This document shows, piece after piece, positions 1 through 12,645 of a stretch of DNA of 64,000 bases; the first letter of the stretch is position 1, and each line of letters opens with the position of its first letter. The stretch is taken from the NCBI GenBank assembly GCA_035578905.1, contig JAQJVL010000001.1, positions 558,001-622,000 on the forward strand, written 5' to 3'. The position numbers were made by a program, and so were the translations under genes. Source of the DNA: Stictocephala bisonia (Eukaryota > Arthropoda > Insecta > Hemiptera > Membracidae). The notes under the pieces are model-generated. The model was not told the origin of the DNA. It saw nothing but the letters and a program-made list of their open reading frames with translations, and did no database searches.

Positions 1-1004
1 CATGTTACCGTTAATTTCTTTATTATATCTTGTTTTTTGTACAATTTTAGTTCTGTATACTTTTTGTTGAGCCTTTTTCGGAGTTACAGATTTACCATAT
101 TTTTGTTCAACATTAATATGATTACATTAATGTTTAGTATATAAATAATAAGACGTATAATAATTACAGTACATACATTATCAATGCAGCTCAACCATAC
201 AGATAAAACTTGTGAGAGTGGCAAGGAGTGATAAGAATACAAGGAGTTAAGGCATTACAATGACGAGGATGGTTTAAATGGTACCGGGAGGTTACGGGCA
301 TTATGCGCAGCCGTGATATACACCGAGGATAATTTATGGCTAACCCAAATTTTCGCGTACAATTTGTGCCAGATCTTCAAGAGAGGACCACCTATTTGCC
401 TATGATGTTTGATTTCACTTTAGAAAGAACTGATGTTCAACTGCAGCCAGATATTTCAACTCGAAAGTGGTTACAAAATGTAACTATTAATAAGAATCGT
501 TAGTAGAATAATCCTCAGCCCAATCATACGATTAGGTAACTATACAGGATACCCAAACCTAACAGAAAACTATAAAAAAAAAAAAATTCCTTGATTAAGT
601 AGGTCAGAAAAAATAAATACCATAAGGAAAATGTTGTTCTTTGTTTATTTCAATTATGGTTGTAAACTTTTATGGTTTACTTAAATAAATTATTGATTTA
701 TTAACTCGCCTAGTGTAAAAATTATTATTAACTCTAAAAGTATACTAATACAACAGGAAGTACGGTAAAGGAAATTAAGTAGGTAAATTTGAGTAAAATA
801 TCCTGAGAGCAATAGCCCAGGAAGAAAGAGATCGAATGTCAAGGAATTAATTTTTCCCACTTTAAGCAGAAAGATTGTACTTGTAATAGTATTGGTGACA
901 ACTCAAAGAACGCCTCTAATGAAATTGTTCTTACAGACAGTGATATAGCACTTATGCATCATGGTTCACATAATGATGCATATGACTAGAGAAGTCTAGG
1001 GTGT
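1..1004. other. AT-rich stretch without a recognisable gene
   Basis: No convincing coding frame on either strand and no array or inverted repeat was seen. It holds short A/T runs and scattered stops. Confidence 0.5.
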
Positions 1005-1180
1005 CCATGTTGGGTGGTAATCATTGTACGGATGTTGTGTGGGGGAGATAACTGAGTATCAAGCTTGTCAATCAGCTGAAAATCAGACCAGCACTACGTG
1101 GTTCGGATTCCACGTAAAGCTGTAGGTCCCTTAGTTCCCTGGCCTGTTGGGCTATTAATAAATTGCCCTTTCTGAGGAAC
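1005..1180 (+). repeat. SINE-like fragment with a T-arm-like hairpin
   Basis: At 1095-1116 there is a perfect 7-bp stem around GGTTCGGATTCC, close to the tRNA T-arm and the pol III B-box consensus GGTTCGANTCC. It is followed by a GC-richer tail ending near 1180. No clear A box was seen, so this may be only the 3' part of a tRNA-related SINE. It lies just upstream of a decayed LINE. Confidence 0.28.
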
Positions 1181-1430
1181 AGTTGAACTCAGTTAGTAAC
1201 CAGACTACACTCATCCTAAACTCATATAATCATTCATATCGCCTTAAAATACCAACAAAGTTGTGTCGGCGTCTCATATGTAAGAATATAAAAATAACAA
1301 TATACGGAGAATATAACACAATCTTCTGTAACCTGGAGGGTGTTTTTGAGATTTTATTTTCGGACTCCGGCGATCACAGTTAGATCTTGACCACAGTCCG
1401 CATGAGAATAAATATACTCATCATCATTTA

Positions 1431-2010
1431 ATAATATTACACTTAAATATGCAAGCAATGAAAAATAAAGTAAATTCTCTAGAAGTTTTACTAAATGACA
1501 CCAATTAATTGTGATGTATTGTGTGTCAATGAACACTGGTGTACACAGAAAGAACTGAATGTACATCGACCTAAAGATTACAATTTAGCGGCGAGCTACT
1601 GCAGAAGTATGCCTTTTAGTGGTACTGCTATTTTCCCTCAAGGACTCCTTATCAATATCTTATGAAATTGTAAATTTTGAGTTTCTGTGTGAATTAAAAC
1701 ATACTGTGGTTCCTCTGAAGTTGAAGCAGCTATGGTTGCTCTCCCTTCACTGAAGCTACTAGTTATGTCAATATACTGTACACCAAACTTATATGTAGAA
1801 ATTTTTACTGAAAAATTGGTAGAACCTTTTTATTTAGTTGACAATTTAAGAAAATAACTTACCTTATATGTAGTAATATCTAGTGACTTAAATTTAGACC
1901 TTAGAAGTAGTAAAATACTTGTTTCAAACTATTTAAATATGCTTAGGTCTTACGGTTGTTATTGTAAATATTTTGTTAATGTTAGTAAAACCACACGATC
2001 TAATTATCTT
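1431..2010 (+). pseudogene. LINE copy A: endonuclease domain remnant
   Basis: The start reads HLNMQAMKNKVNSLEVLLND, the usual opening of LINE AP-endonucleases (LNIQS..NK..ELE). After a one-base frameshift it continues CDVLCVNEHW, which carries the catalytic Glu motif (usually C.TEHW). Further on, around 1866-2000, SSDLNLDL sits where GDFNID is expected and is followed by LNMLRSYG. Frameshifts and stops separate these blocks. The frame at 1183-1383 just upstream could be an ORF1 remnant, but that is weak. Confidence 0.65.
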
Positions 2011-2199
2011 GCAGCTACTTCTTTAAATATGTTAAAAGATCGTCATGAATTAAAAATTATGGCTTGCCTTCTTTTGAATGGTCTTCAGTTAGCATTCCTA
2101 ATATATAAAATACTATACAATATATTACACAACTATATACAATACTATATATATTAAAATAATATATATAGTATTGTAAATATATTAAATAACTCCAGA

Positions 2200-2872
2200 T
2201 TAGAAGATATGTTCAGTCGCTCGAATCTTTTTATCATTGGAATTATTAATGAAATATCATATCTTCTGACTCACTTAATCAACTGCAGGTTGGATGAAGG
2301 AAACTATCCAGGATGCCTTATATAATAGTTCCACTATATAAAAAAGAGATTAAAAAAATTGTAACAATGTATTTAAATTTATCTGAATCTTGAACTGAAT
2401 ATAGATTTACCATCACCACCTCAATATGGATTTGGAAAAATACCTATCTACAGTTAAGGGCATGGAAAATGTAATTTTATTTATAATTGACGGATTTGAA
2501 AATAAAGAAGAAGTAACAACATTAATCCTAGATTTATGCAAGACCTTTGACTTGGTAGCTGATGAAAAACTGGTTGAACAATTATATTATTATGGTGTTC
2601 AAGGCCATGCATTTTATCTTCCTATTTCTCTGACCACTATCAAGTAAAGCTGGGGAATCAGAGATCCAGTCTTCTACATATAACTAGTGAGGTTCCACAA
2701 GGTTCTGTCCTGGGCCCCTTTTTGTTCATATCTTTTATAAAGGACCTACCTACCTTTGTGTCTGACAGAATTATTCTATATCCTGACGATACAACTTTAC
2801 TGACTTCAAATAGTAATCTTGTAATCAGTGAGGTCATAAAACAGATGGACAATATTTTTGGTTTATGTGCCT
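2200..2872 (+). pseudogene. LINE copy A: reverse transcriptase remnant
   Basis: About 2230-2310 reads LTHLINCRLDEGNYP, the block before RT motif 1. The frame 2426-2650 holds LDLCKTFDLV (motif A, usually [10 protein letters not shown]) followed by YYGVQG. From about 2690 comes VPQGSVLGPFLF (motif B). It is followed near 2777 by YPDDTTLL (motif C, usually YADDTTLL), in which both catalytic aspartates survive and Ala has become Pro. A stop separates the frame ending at 2647 from motif B. Confidence 0.75.
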
Positions 2873-2877
2873 AAGTG

Positions 2878-3425
2878 ACCCTAGAAAATCTGTTAAGTTG
2901 CTTGGCATTACTCTGGACCCAGAGCTTCGTTGGATAGCTCATACTAACTCACATGCTCTCTTCTGTCAAGGGTTATATTTTGCCTTAGGAAATTAAGGCT
3001 GTGTGTTAGTCTTAATATACTCATTAAGGCTTACTTTGGACTGTTTCACTCCCATATTTTTTATGGTACAATTATCTGGAGGAACTCAGTTGTAGCTAAA
3101 GAAGTTTAAAAGTTAAAAGCAAGCTGTTCGTAGTATTATGGGTATCAAATCTACAGATTCTTGCAAGCCTCATTTTGCAAGTTTTGAAGTACTCACACTT
3201 CCTTGTATTTTTATTTTGCAGACATTGGTTTTTTTAAAAGAATACCTTAAAATGTTTAATATAAGAAGTCAGAAACATTCACACAATACCCAGGTTTATA
3301 ACAACATATATTTAAAGTGTGTTAGACTTTGTAAAACACAACAAACACATACGTACAAAGGTATACAAATGAAGCCGAGAAACGATCTGCCCTATAGCAT
3401 GATCCGCAACAGGACCATCGATAGG
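2878..3425 (+). pseudogene. LINE copy A: C-terminal region remnant
   Basis: KSVKLLGITLDPELRW corresponds to the conserved LG..LD..L.W block after RT motif C. The frame 3138-3425 reads MGIKSTDSCKPHFASFEVLTL, then FILQTLVFLKEY and later NDLPYSMIRN. This matches the usual LINE C-terminus (cysteine, LTLP, LQ.LVF.K, then LP..IR). The frame ends at a stop near 3428. The true 3' end of the element was not found. Confidence 0.65.
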
Positions 3426-4620
3426 TAGTTGGCCATTTTCCGAAGGCTGTCCCAAAAGGAGGCGTGTCTAGCAAGTGACAGAGGAATAAGATATCGGTGA
3501 AAGAGTTTGGAAAGAAAGAGGAGTCTGGAAGGTTCTCTAGCTGGAAGTAAAAGTTTTCGAGAACCTAGAGGAGTGACCAGTACTTTGAGGTTCATCTACC
3601 TAAGTTTCGCCAACCCGCCTTCCAACAGCAAACACGGGCGAGGTAGGACAGGACTCGGAGCCACGCTCCAGACCCGCTACGGGATCGACCCCCGGAGAAC
3701 TTCACGAGCAGCCAACCTGAGCCAGAGGAACAAGTGGACGAGCAGCCTACTGATTGAGGATCACAGAAGTCAACTCAAGGTATTTCGAGAGATTTCATCC
3801 ACCCCAAGTGACTGCGAGTGATTCCAGACTCGAACAGCCCATCTGACCCTGAGGGACACGCGAACTCCAGATCCACTACGACCCGTTGGCAAACTATACC
3901 TGAGGGAGAGATGGAATTCCAGGGGTATGTCAAATTTCTGTTAACACCTCCAAAGTTTAAGGGTAATAGGAATTCATAAATGGACCGAAAAAAGGAAAGT
4001 AGTGCTTGCGCTCGATATACAGTACACTTAACCTACACAAAAGTTTGAGCCTGCAGGCTTTACATTGTTAGAGTAGGAGGCTAATAATAAATGTAAGTCA
4101 TTAATTGAGAAGTTCCATCTTGTATAATTTAATATATCGGAAATGTTTTTTAAGAATGTAAAAGTAATTATATGTATAAGTGTTTTTATTTATTATATAT
4201 AGTAAAGAAATAACGCTTATTGCGATGGATAGATCAGACCGTTAATGTTGGATGGTTCTTGTAGGAAATAAATGAATAGTAACTAGGGTTGATGGAGTAT
4301 ATTTAAACATGTCACTTGAGAATGAATTGTACAGTAATATAATATGAATTATAAGATTGTTGTGGACGTCACGTTTGGTGAAGTTTAGAAATTTTTTGGT
4401 AGATTTTTAATTTGATTGGTAATTGATTGATAATTTCGTGAAAGATAATATAGCTAAATTGTCTAAAATAAACCTCTGTATTTTGTTATTTCTTCTTTTT
4501 TAATTGTTTAGGTTAGTAGTTTTGTAACAATTGACGAGTCATCAGTTAGTAGCAGATTATCTGTTTAACACTAATGTAATTTTCTGTGACAATAAACCAT
4601 TTAATTTCATTTCATTTCTA
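3426..4620. other. Gene-less stretch with a GC-rich island at about 3600-3900
   Basis: The island is clearly richer in G and C than its surroundings and has an open plus frame (3507-3821) resembling no family I know. The stretch ends with an AATAAA-type signal near 4594 in T-rich sequence. It could be a UTR or LTR of an unrecognised retroelement, but no matching second LTR was found. Confidence 0.3.
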
Positions 4621-6120
4621 TAACACTTATTTTTTAGCACACATTCTTGAAGTAACGTTTGTATAACTTTACAGAGTAAAGTGGATTTAGTATAAACCAA
4701 ATTTAGGATGTTTGTTGTAAATGAATATTTATCATGTAATACGAGTTAGTTGAAACTTAGTAACATAATTTTGATTATTAAAATCAATTGAATACGTTAA
4801 TACGTTGAAGCCAATGTTAATATTTGTTTATATAAATTTGATTGAAGAGCGACAAAGGCTGGAATTTCCGGGAGAAGTTTAGATGAATGATGTCCTATTT
4901 ACCATACTCGACTGAATATCAGATGTGGCCTTTTTGGATCACAGAAGGGTCCGGAGAATAGGCATATACCTCCCTGACATAAAAGTTTAAAAGAAGTGGA
5001 ATACAAAGAGACTGTTTAAAATATTTGTATGCATTTTATTTGAATAATATTTACATAAAAATTATTAATAAAGAAAGAAATAAAATGTTATACAAAGGAA
5101 AGTAGAGTTAAGCACATTAAAAAATGCCAGATAAAATTTACATATTAGGATGTATCGTAATATCAATGTTAATTTACAAATATGCATTAATGTTCTCATA
5201 TATAAGGTTAAGTCTATGATACAATTCGTCTTAAAGTTTCATTTATTTAGAGTGGCATGTTTTTAACGATTTGAGTTAAAAATAATGAAAAACAATGAAA
5301 TGGAGCTTTATACTATTTAAGTAATTGAGTATTGTGAAAGGCGCTTGTGAAAAGTCGGATAGTAAAAAAAATTAATTAGCAGTTAGTTATACCTTGAACT
5401 TAAAATGTTTTCAAATGAAAAATAAAATAAATTATCATAACTACACAAAATAATGATTAAATATTTAATATGCCATTATACCATTAAAATATTTAACATA
5501 AAACAAAATATTACATTAACAAGTACAATATATTGGTGCTTAAATATTCAATTGTATTAAAATAATAGAAAAAGAAGATTATATTTAATATGTAGTACTA
5601 AATAAATTGTTATACATTTATTGAAAAATATATATTAACTAACAAAACCAATAATACAAACTTTTGTTTTTCTAAAAGCTACTGAGGTCACCAACTTGAC
5701 CAAATGAAGAAGTCCTTTATTAACTCAATACATAACTGTTGACGTAATGGGGGAAAACAACAAGACATAAAAAAGAACACTAATGTTCAATTAAGTTTAC
5801 AGCTCTCAGAACAAAAACGTACGATAATCATTGGTACAAGACAGAACACTAATGCAGGCTTGTAAACTAGTTGCATGAACAGAGCCACCTGGTGATTACG
5901 GACAAATTATCGATTCGCAGAGGTTGTTGACCTCCAGTACCATTAAGTGGTGTTGAAGAGTGGAGGGGAGAAAATGTTGGAAGTGGCTGTAAAAAATGCT
6001 TACAGTGAGATTTTTGTCTGTGATATTGCTGGCTGGAAGTTGTATTTTATTGAAAAATAGATAGGTGCACAATTGAGCTAGATCTAAGACTATTCGTGGT
6101 ATTTTCAAGGTAAAATATAA
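4621..6120. other. AT-rich stretch without a recognisable gene
   Basis: Only short, stop-limited frames occur, for example 5896-6108 on the minus strand, which looks like no known family. No repeat array was seen. Confidence 0.5.
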
Positions 6121-6161
6121 TGACTCCTTGTCACTACGGAGTCACTACGGATAATTAATAT

Positions 6162-6252
6162 AGCTTTTGATATATTAATATCAAAAGCTCACGAGATAAT
6201 TAATATAGCTTTTGATTATCTCGGCTGATGAACTGTGAGAATATCTCGTGAG
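6162..6252. repeat. Nested short palindromes
   Basis: AGCTTTTGATAT and its reverse complement form a 12-bp stem at 6162-6189. An 11-bp stem, CTCACGAGATA (6188-6198) with its complement at 6242-6252, encloses a second copy of the attaatatagcttttga segment. The region looks like a local duplication of hairpin DNA. Confidence 0.6.
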
Positions 6253-6463
6253 AGTCACAGGGGCATTGTGAGTTAGGCCTGACAGTTTTACCACTAAAAC
6301 CTTTCACCATAAGATCCAAACCTACGTTTATTTAAATGACGTAGCCTCGTTTGTAGGTTAGAATGTACAGTTTCTTCATATTATCAGATGGGTCAATAAA
6401 ACATTTTACCTCTCTTAAGTATATCACTAATTAAAGTATATGCTTTTTAATCTATATTTTCCT

Positions 6464-6615
6464 GTGACAGTCGCATCAAGGTGATAACTACATTATTTAC
6501 AAGATAACCAGACGTATGGTCTCAACAATAACACTAAGAATGCCACATCACAGCATGGGCTGAACGTCTGGTTATCTTGTAAATAATGTAGGTATCACCT
6601 GGATGCGGTAGTCAC
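6464..6615. repeat. Inverted repeat with 52-bp arms (foldback element)
   Basis: The left arm (6464-6515) and right arm (6564-6615) are reverse complements with only about four mismatches, around a 48-bp loop. The arms run from GTGAC at the outer ends to ACGT at the inner ends. Size and structure fit a small foldback MITE or an inverted duplication. No target-site duplication was identified. Confidence 0.8.
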
Positions 6616-7229
6616 CAGCAAATATAGATTCTACTTATGACACCGGCTGCTCAGGCCTTAGTTCTAAGATTATATGCTTCTGCTGTTAGGGAATCAATAT
6701 TCAAATTTTAAGATAGACCCCTTCATTATTTTTATCTTCACTAACAGTTTAAATAATATGATAAAAACGGTGAGCTTAATCGTATGCATTAAGATTGTTT
6801 TTAAGCTGGCCATTTGGATGCGAATAGGTTGCGCTAGTTCTGTGCAATTTCTTCATCGCTTGCAATGTGCCTTGCAAAAGTCTGTCAGGAGCTCATGGGA
6901 TTACATCTTTATTTCCCAGTAAAATATCTTAGCTTAGTTTACGTGGAAACTATGAAGCTTGGTGTATTTTGATAAATGAAGGCATTTAAAGCTTCTATTA
7001 CGTTTTCATTCGCTCTAATAGACCTACGTATTTTATATACGCTGATAGTAATATTGCTTTAGAAAATTCTCCATTTTCAATATTTGTGGAGGTGTCTCCA
7101 TTTTTCATATTCTATTAAAGCAAGCTGTTGTTTCCATCGTATCTGAAGCTGTGTGACCAAATTGTTGCTCTGATATCTTTCATTGAAGGTGGGTCTGATA
7201 ATAATCAGAAAACATTATGGGCATTAATG
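6616..7229. other. No gene recognised
   Basis: There is one uninformative plus frame at 6674-6922. The end may include poorly preserved sequence of the LINE that follows. Confidence 0.4.
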
Positions 7230-7700
7230 GATCTTTTAAAGCTGGGCGCAACACAGTCTGAAGTAAAGGCCTGCTCAGAAAATGCTACAGCCTTATTCAT
7301 GGTATTCTTCTCATATGAACACCCACAGTATTAAGGAGTAACAGTGGATCGATCTTTTACCTTTATAAGATACTTATAAAAGACAGTAGCTAAAGTTAAA
7401 ATCAGGTTGAATACTGTGTATCATACTGAGAAGAATCAATTTGAAGTACCAAGTCACAAGTTTGCATACAACACAACATATTTACAACTGCTGAGTTTTG
7501 AAATACCAAGATGCATTTGGTTGAATACAGTTCATGCAAAAAAATATCAATGTCCAACTATAAAAGTAAATGAGAGTGGTACACTAATGGCAATGCCCGT
7601 TCTATTACCCCAATGCTGTCCTCCATTAAAAGTACATCGAAATAGACTGTAGAATAAGATGGACAAGATATTGAACGCTCTAAAACTACCTGTTATACGA
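7230..7700 (+). pseudogene. Jockey-like LINE copy 1: post-RT region remnant
   Basis: Around 7305-7400 the frames read EHPQY, a stop, then GVTVDRSFTF and AKVKIRLN. This is the EHPvYLGVTLDRsLTF...KVKTRLN block that follows RT in Jockey-type elements. The frame at 7407-7652 holds CIWLNTVHAKK and later PVLLPQCCPPLKVHR, fitting the W.NS.HTK and PVL.NI.PP..RR blocks. The 100-codon minus frame at 58287-58589 belongs to the same family. Frameshifts and internal loss make it non-coding. Confidence 0.65.
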
Positions 7701-7739
7701 GAATAAGGTCAATCAAATTGTCAACAACCTAAACTAGGA

Positions 7740-8005
7740 ACTGATTCTCAGTTACCCGAGACACATTTCATGTTCAATGTCGATTAGACACATTCGATCT
7801 CCCATTTACCTTACTCTGGACGTTTCCCCTGGAACATTAATCTGTGACGGGAACCTATCTAGACATGGGGAACCTATCTAGTATGGGGTACAAGGTGAAT
7901 ACTACTGATAGAAACTTCCAGTCATGGCAGGATTCAAATCTGCGCTATTTCTAGCTCAGGCTCATCGTCATAACGCCTTAGACCGTTCGGCCGCTAGACC
8001 TCCCA
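7740..8005 (-). repeat. tRNA-derived SINE copy 1
   Basis: Read on the minus strand from about 8003, the sequence starts GGGAGGTCTAGCGGCCGAAC. This resembles a tRNA 5' end with an A box. About 60 nt later it has AGATTTGAATCCTGCC, close to a B box (GGTTCGAATCC). The body beyond 7915 includes a short direct duplication of GGTTCCC-type sequence (about 7850-7885). A second copy lies at 46919-46985. The boundaries of the body are estimated. Confidence 0.6.
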
Positions 8006-10305
8006 AGTGGTAGGGGAGAGAATGAATAGGAAAATTATTTGCGATCTTAGAAGTTGTATAGAGGTAATACATTTTTCTTGTAAGGAATGGGCTTTGTATA
8101 AACCTTAACGGAATTTCTTGGAGTAAAATTCTGGAGAATAAAATGGGGATTGATACAAGATTTTGTCATATGACTGTGAATATATCAAATACTGTAGTTG
8201 ATCACATAGTTGTAAGTAGTCATTTTCATTCCAATTTACCTTTGTGGCAAGAGATTGTTATTTATTTTTATTCCATTTTTTTAGAGACCTTTTGACAGCA
8301 TACAAATAGGTATGTAGGCTGACATATTCATGATTTGATATAAACCTGAATTTTAAAGGATTTCAACAGATAATGACATATGTAATGTTTACCACTTGGT
8401 ATATAATAAAAGAAAAAAGGGCTATAAAGCATTTTGGTTTCAAAGCTTATCTATTTTGTAACAGGTGTTTTTACTGGTATTCTGACTCTTTGAAAGTGTT
8501 TTTCCTTTTAACTCTTTACCTTTTTTTAATGGAAGATAATAAGGAGAAAAAGTAAAATACATGTTTCTGTTTTATTAAGAAATAACAGAAATATATATTT
8601 CTAGAAGGAAGTTGCACGTTATTTGTCTATTTTAGTTTTGAAGCCACTTGATGGTTAGTCAGTGTTGAACACAGATGGAAAGTTCAATGACGTTCGGCAA
8701 CGGCCGATAAAAGGTTATAAATAGAAGTGAAGAACCAGAAACGCCCCTTTTGTTCAGTATCACAGTGTATTGTAGTAGTGTCCAGAGATCATTAACTTTT
8801 ACTTACTCTCGGACATAAAAGTTTACGGTGACTTGAAAAATCACGTCAATAAAATCTAATTTAAATGTATTTATTTATAAATGTTTTCCCCGTTACATTT
8901 ATGAAGATAGATTTTCGTATATTTATTTAAATTTATGTTTTCCTAAAACTGTAATTTAGAAATCTGTAGCTATGGGAGATTATATATTTTTTTACAAACA
9001 AGAACAAAATAATGGTAGAATATACCATTGATGCACATCATCAAACAATATTAATATGTTTTGAAACATTACACTCATTTATTCTCATTCCTATTGCATG
9101 TAAGTACGTGATGAGCTGTTAAAACTTCTGAAACTTAAAATTTCTACTGAAACGGATGTAAAATAGTTTAAAAAAAGTTATATTCATGGCTAAGATTTGT
9201 TTTGACCTAGCTAGTAATTTAGACATGTAGAGTTTATTTAGAACACTCTTGTTTAAAAAATGGAGAAAAATTTATTCTAGTTCTGGCAAATAAAATATAA
9301 AATATAAGGGCTTTAAGAATCGCTTTTACTCTTTTACGTTTTTAGAGTTATTTTGTATCGAGGATGCTATTTGACATGTAGTTAAACAGTTGACTATTAA
9401 CTCTATAATACATCCTCTGTACATTAACTCTATTACTTGTTAAGCACAATGTGTGTATTACGGCACTTTTATTACTCTCGTACGGTGAGCGATGTTTACA
9501 TACAAACAGGATTTAATACATCTCTGTATCCTAAAATATGCACAAAGTAAACTTCTTTGACCTCATGAATTTTCATTATAGTGCACATGCATAGGCAACT
9601 AAGATGGTAAAATCATCATTTTTGTATCGAAATAAAAAAAATTAAACCAATTATTATGACTCCCAATTTTTATTATGTACTTATAAATAAGAATTTAAAC
9701 AAATGCCTATAAACACAATATTGTATTATTTAACAGAACAAATTATACTTCTGTATATTAGTTTATTGATTGAACTACTATCTGTATTAGTACAGCTTAA
9801 TTCATTGTATAAATAAACATTATATTTCATGTATGATAACTTAACAAAACATTTATATATATAAAAAAAATCACTGTTCAAGTACGTGACATTTGTATAC
9901 TAAACAATCCTTAAATTAGGATACCTGTATGAAGCTGATATTTTAGTTTGAAATAGATCCAACAAGATAAAATTAGACAACATTTAGGTCGAAAAACCAC
10001 AGACTTACAAATTTATTAAGATAAAAAAAGATTAGGAAGTCAATAAAAAAATCTCAATATAGATGAGACATAAAACAATTAACACTACAATTCTAGGGGA
10101 ACGTTTGGAATTCGAAACTTATTTGGTTAACAAAGCAAATTGTAGAAGCAAATCTGGGTTATACACAAAAGCAATTATATGGATTGCAGGGGTAAAATGA
10201 GACTAAAAAGCATCAAATATAAAATAAAATATCATTTAAAAGAAGAAAATATTTAGGAATAAGATATTCATTTCGATACCCATTTATTCATACAAATAAA
10301 GTTGC
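8006..10305. other. AT-rich stretch without a recognisable gene
   Basis: No coding relic was recognised. A TATAAATAG at 8716, a TTCAGT at about 8753-8758 and an AATAAA at 8848 form a promoter-plus-polyadenylation arrangement like an LTR. The TATA-to-initiator distance is 40 nt, longer than usual, and no partner LTR was seen. Confidence 0.4.
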
Positions 10306-10309
10306 GCTA

Positions 10310-10410
10310 ACCCACCCGCCCATCCATATATACGTAGGTGATATTAACTCATCCACCATCCATACACTTACATTGTTTTCAACCCACTTACATAACCATA
10401 TACAGTACAT
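10310..10410 (+). repeat. Relic of the dispersed 36-bp minisatellite
   Basis: About three degenerate units with the pattern CACCC...CCATA.AC.TACATTG.T, in the same orientation as the large array at 23.6 kb. No regular array is left. Confidence 0.45.
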
Positions 10411-12170
10411 ACGTATAGTTTATTAAACAATTGTTGGGAATTGACCGAAAAAACTAAGTTTAGTGACATCCAGAAAAAGGTGCTGATCCAGATAGAGTAA
10501 AACCAGCGTGGGCTCGAAAATGGCTTTTAGAATAACGTAGACTGAACTTCTTGTGGAGTGAGTTGTATTATTTTTGTATAATTATGTTTACAAAAGAGTT
10601 TTAGAATGATTTATGTTCCAATTTAACTAACCGATCAGTTTTAACGTAGAATTTCTGTTATAACAGAAGTTGCCAAATTGCAGATGACAATATCTGCTAC
10701 AGAAAATGGTTCGAATAAAATTGCTTCCCGGGCTTAAGCAGTAACTTGCCCTCTTTACTCAGTAGCTTTAAGTTCGATACGTATTCACTGATGAAATCAT
10801 CTGACTTTTACCTACGTTTGGCTAGTTGATACTATGAAAATATTTCACTTGTATGTTTTATGAATATACTGTTCTTTATATAGGATGGTATTGTTTGCCA
10901 AAACTTCATCCCAGTAACCAGACTTCAACGGTTCATAGCGTGATGCCCGTATGATAATTGCAATTTTTATTAAAAGTTACGTTAGCTTAAAACGTAATTG
11001 CAAACAAATAAGTAACAAATGAAACACTTTAAAGATCAAAGGATGTAGGTAGTATCCTTCCAATAAAGCATAAATAAATGGTGTAAATTTAGAATTACGA
11101 TAAATATTTTGTTGAGTAAAATTCCATTCATTTCATATTTTTTAGTGATATAAGTAAACGTGTTATTAATATAAAGTTCACTAAAATTTTTGTATTTAAC
11201 ATCTTATAATTACAAATAAATACATAATTCAGTAACTGATCTTCTCTGTGTCTCATTTGGCAATCGTAGAGCCATGGATCTTAGAAAATGTGTTTGAGCA
11301 ATCTAACAATAGCTTATGACTACGTTAAGCACTTTTTTTCTTAGTAAACATGTTTTAGTAGGCTTTCTAAACAGAAACTTAAGCAGAATGACATCTAAAA
11401 TTTCTGATCAGCAATTTATAAGCATTATGTAGTTGAAAGGACATAAACCTTAAAATCGGTTTCATTTGGTGTAGCGGAAAGCTACATTTGAATCGCAACA
11501 GCTATCCAATGTGGTTAAATTTGACAAACAAATTTCCATATGGTGAGATTGCTTTAGAATGGAGGCTTGTAGAGTGAATGAGGAAAAAGTGGAAAGTTCT
11601 GAAAAAATGCTTTAGAAGAAATTCAATAGGTAATATGAATGAAAAAAAACCACGAAGAGGAAATATTTAATTGGAAGAAGGTTGCAAAAAAGAACAAACC
11701 CGGCTGTAGATGAATATATATAGTATATTTTTAAAAAATGAAGCAGATTAAAAAAGGGTTGGTCCGAATTCTTAACTGTTGCAAGTCTTGACATTTTGTA
11801 TTCCAGCACTATAAATAGTGGTAAAAATAACATTTGAAGGCATTGTAGTGGCAGTGACGAATGATAAAATATTGTAAGTACTGAAATCTAATGAGGTTTA
11901 TGATAAGGAGATTTTATCCAAACAATGTTATTTTAAGCTTTAGAAACGGATTAAGTCATGCAGACACAAACACGAAGGCCTTAACTTAAAAAACATTTAT
12001 CAATAACCCCAGTATATTTTATCAATTGAACGATTTAGTCGTAGTGTTAGAAATGGAAAATAGTTCAAAGAATCTTCTACCAGGATTGTAGAATCAGCAG
12101 AAGAATTGTGCCAGAGATCAATTTGGAGAAAAGTAAAGGATTGTGTTGTCTAGGACACAAAGAGAAGGAA
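10411..12170. other. AT-rich stretch without a recognisable gene
   Basis: Only short frames are present, such as 11612-11833 on the minus strand, which has no recognisable features. Confidence 0.45.
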
Positions 12171-12179
12171 AATGGGAGA

Positions 12180-12645
12180 GAATATCTTAGAGAGGAATTG
12201 TAATTAATTGTGATAGTAAAAAGTTTCATGTATTTTGGATTTTAAATAACAGACAAAACATAGTAACCCAACAAAATAGAAGATATAATAGCATCTGCCC
12301 AAATGTAATACTTTACTCTGCTTGAAATATGATACGTTCTAGTCCAATATTTAGGAACATCAAATTAAGAAGAATATACTTTTTTTTTACTACAAGAGAG
12401 GAAATCCACTGTCGGAGATGGGAGGGGACAATGTTGAGGAAGATATCTGAATCAGTCAATAAATATGGAGATTTAGGATCAGAAAAAAACAGTTGAATAA
12501 TAAATCTGGTATAATATCAGACCTTAACAAAAGAATGCCATGATGGATGTGACATATTCACAGAATGTCAGAGAAAGAGCTTCAAATATGGCGTTCTAAG
12601 AAAGTTTTGGAAGTAATAGACTAAACAAATTATGGATTTATGATG
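12180..12645 (+). pseudogene. LINE 3' relic (endonuclease/RT C-terminal region)
   Basis: Broken plus-strand frames show KFMYFGF.ITD near 12220 (compare KFKYLG..IT.D), RWEGTMLRKISES near 12420-12445 (compare the ER..LRKI.G block) and KRMP.WM.HIHRMSEKEL near 12530-12575 (compare KRLRWLGHV.RM...). Together these follow the order after RT motif C in a LINE with the RLRWLGH signature, as in RTE-type elements. Stops break every block, and the clade is uncertain. Confidence 0.5.

Larger units (their letters stand above)
1405..3425 (+). mobile_element. Decayed non-LTR retrotransposon (LINE), copy A
   Basis: Reading in shifting plus-strand frames gives the LINE domains in the expected order: an AP-type endonuclease (about 1431-2010), a reverse transcriptase (about 2200-2870) and the C-terminal region (about 2880-3425). 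Every domain is broken by stops and frameshifts, so no protein can be made. The overall style is that of the CR1/Jockey group, but the exact clade cannot be set by eye. No target-site duplication or clean 3' tail was found. Confidence 0.75.

Noticed and set aside
3507..3821. 104-codon Arg/Ser-rich plus frame in the GC island
   Set aside because: Composition explains its openness, and no motif or homologous family could be recognised.
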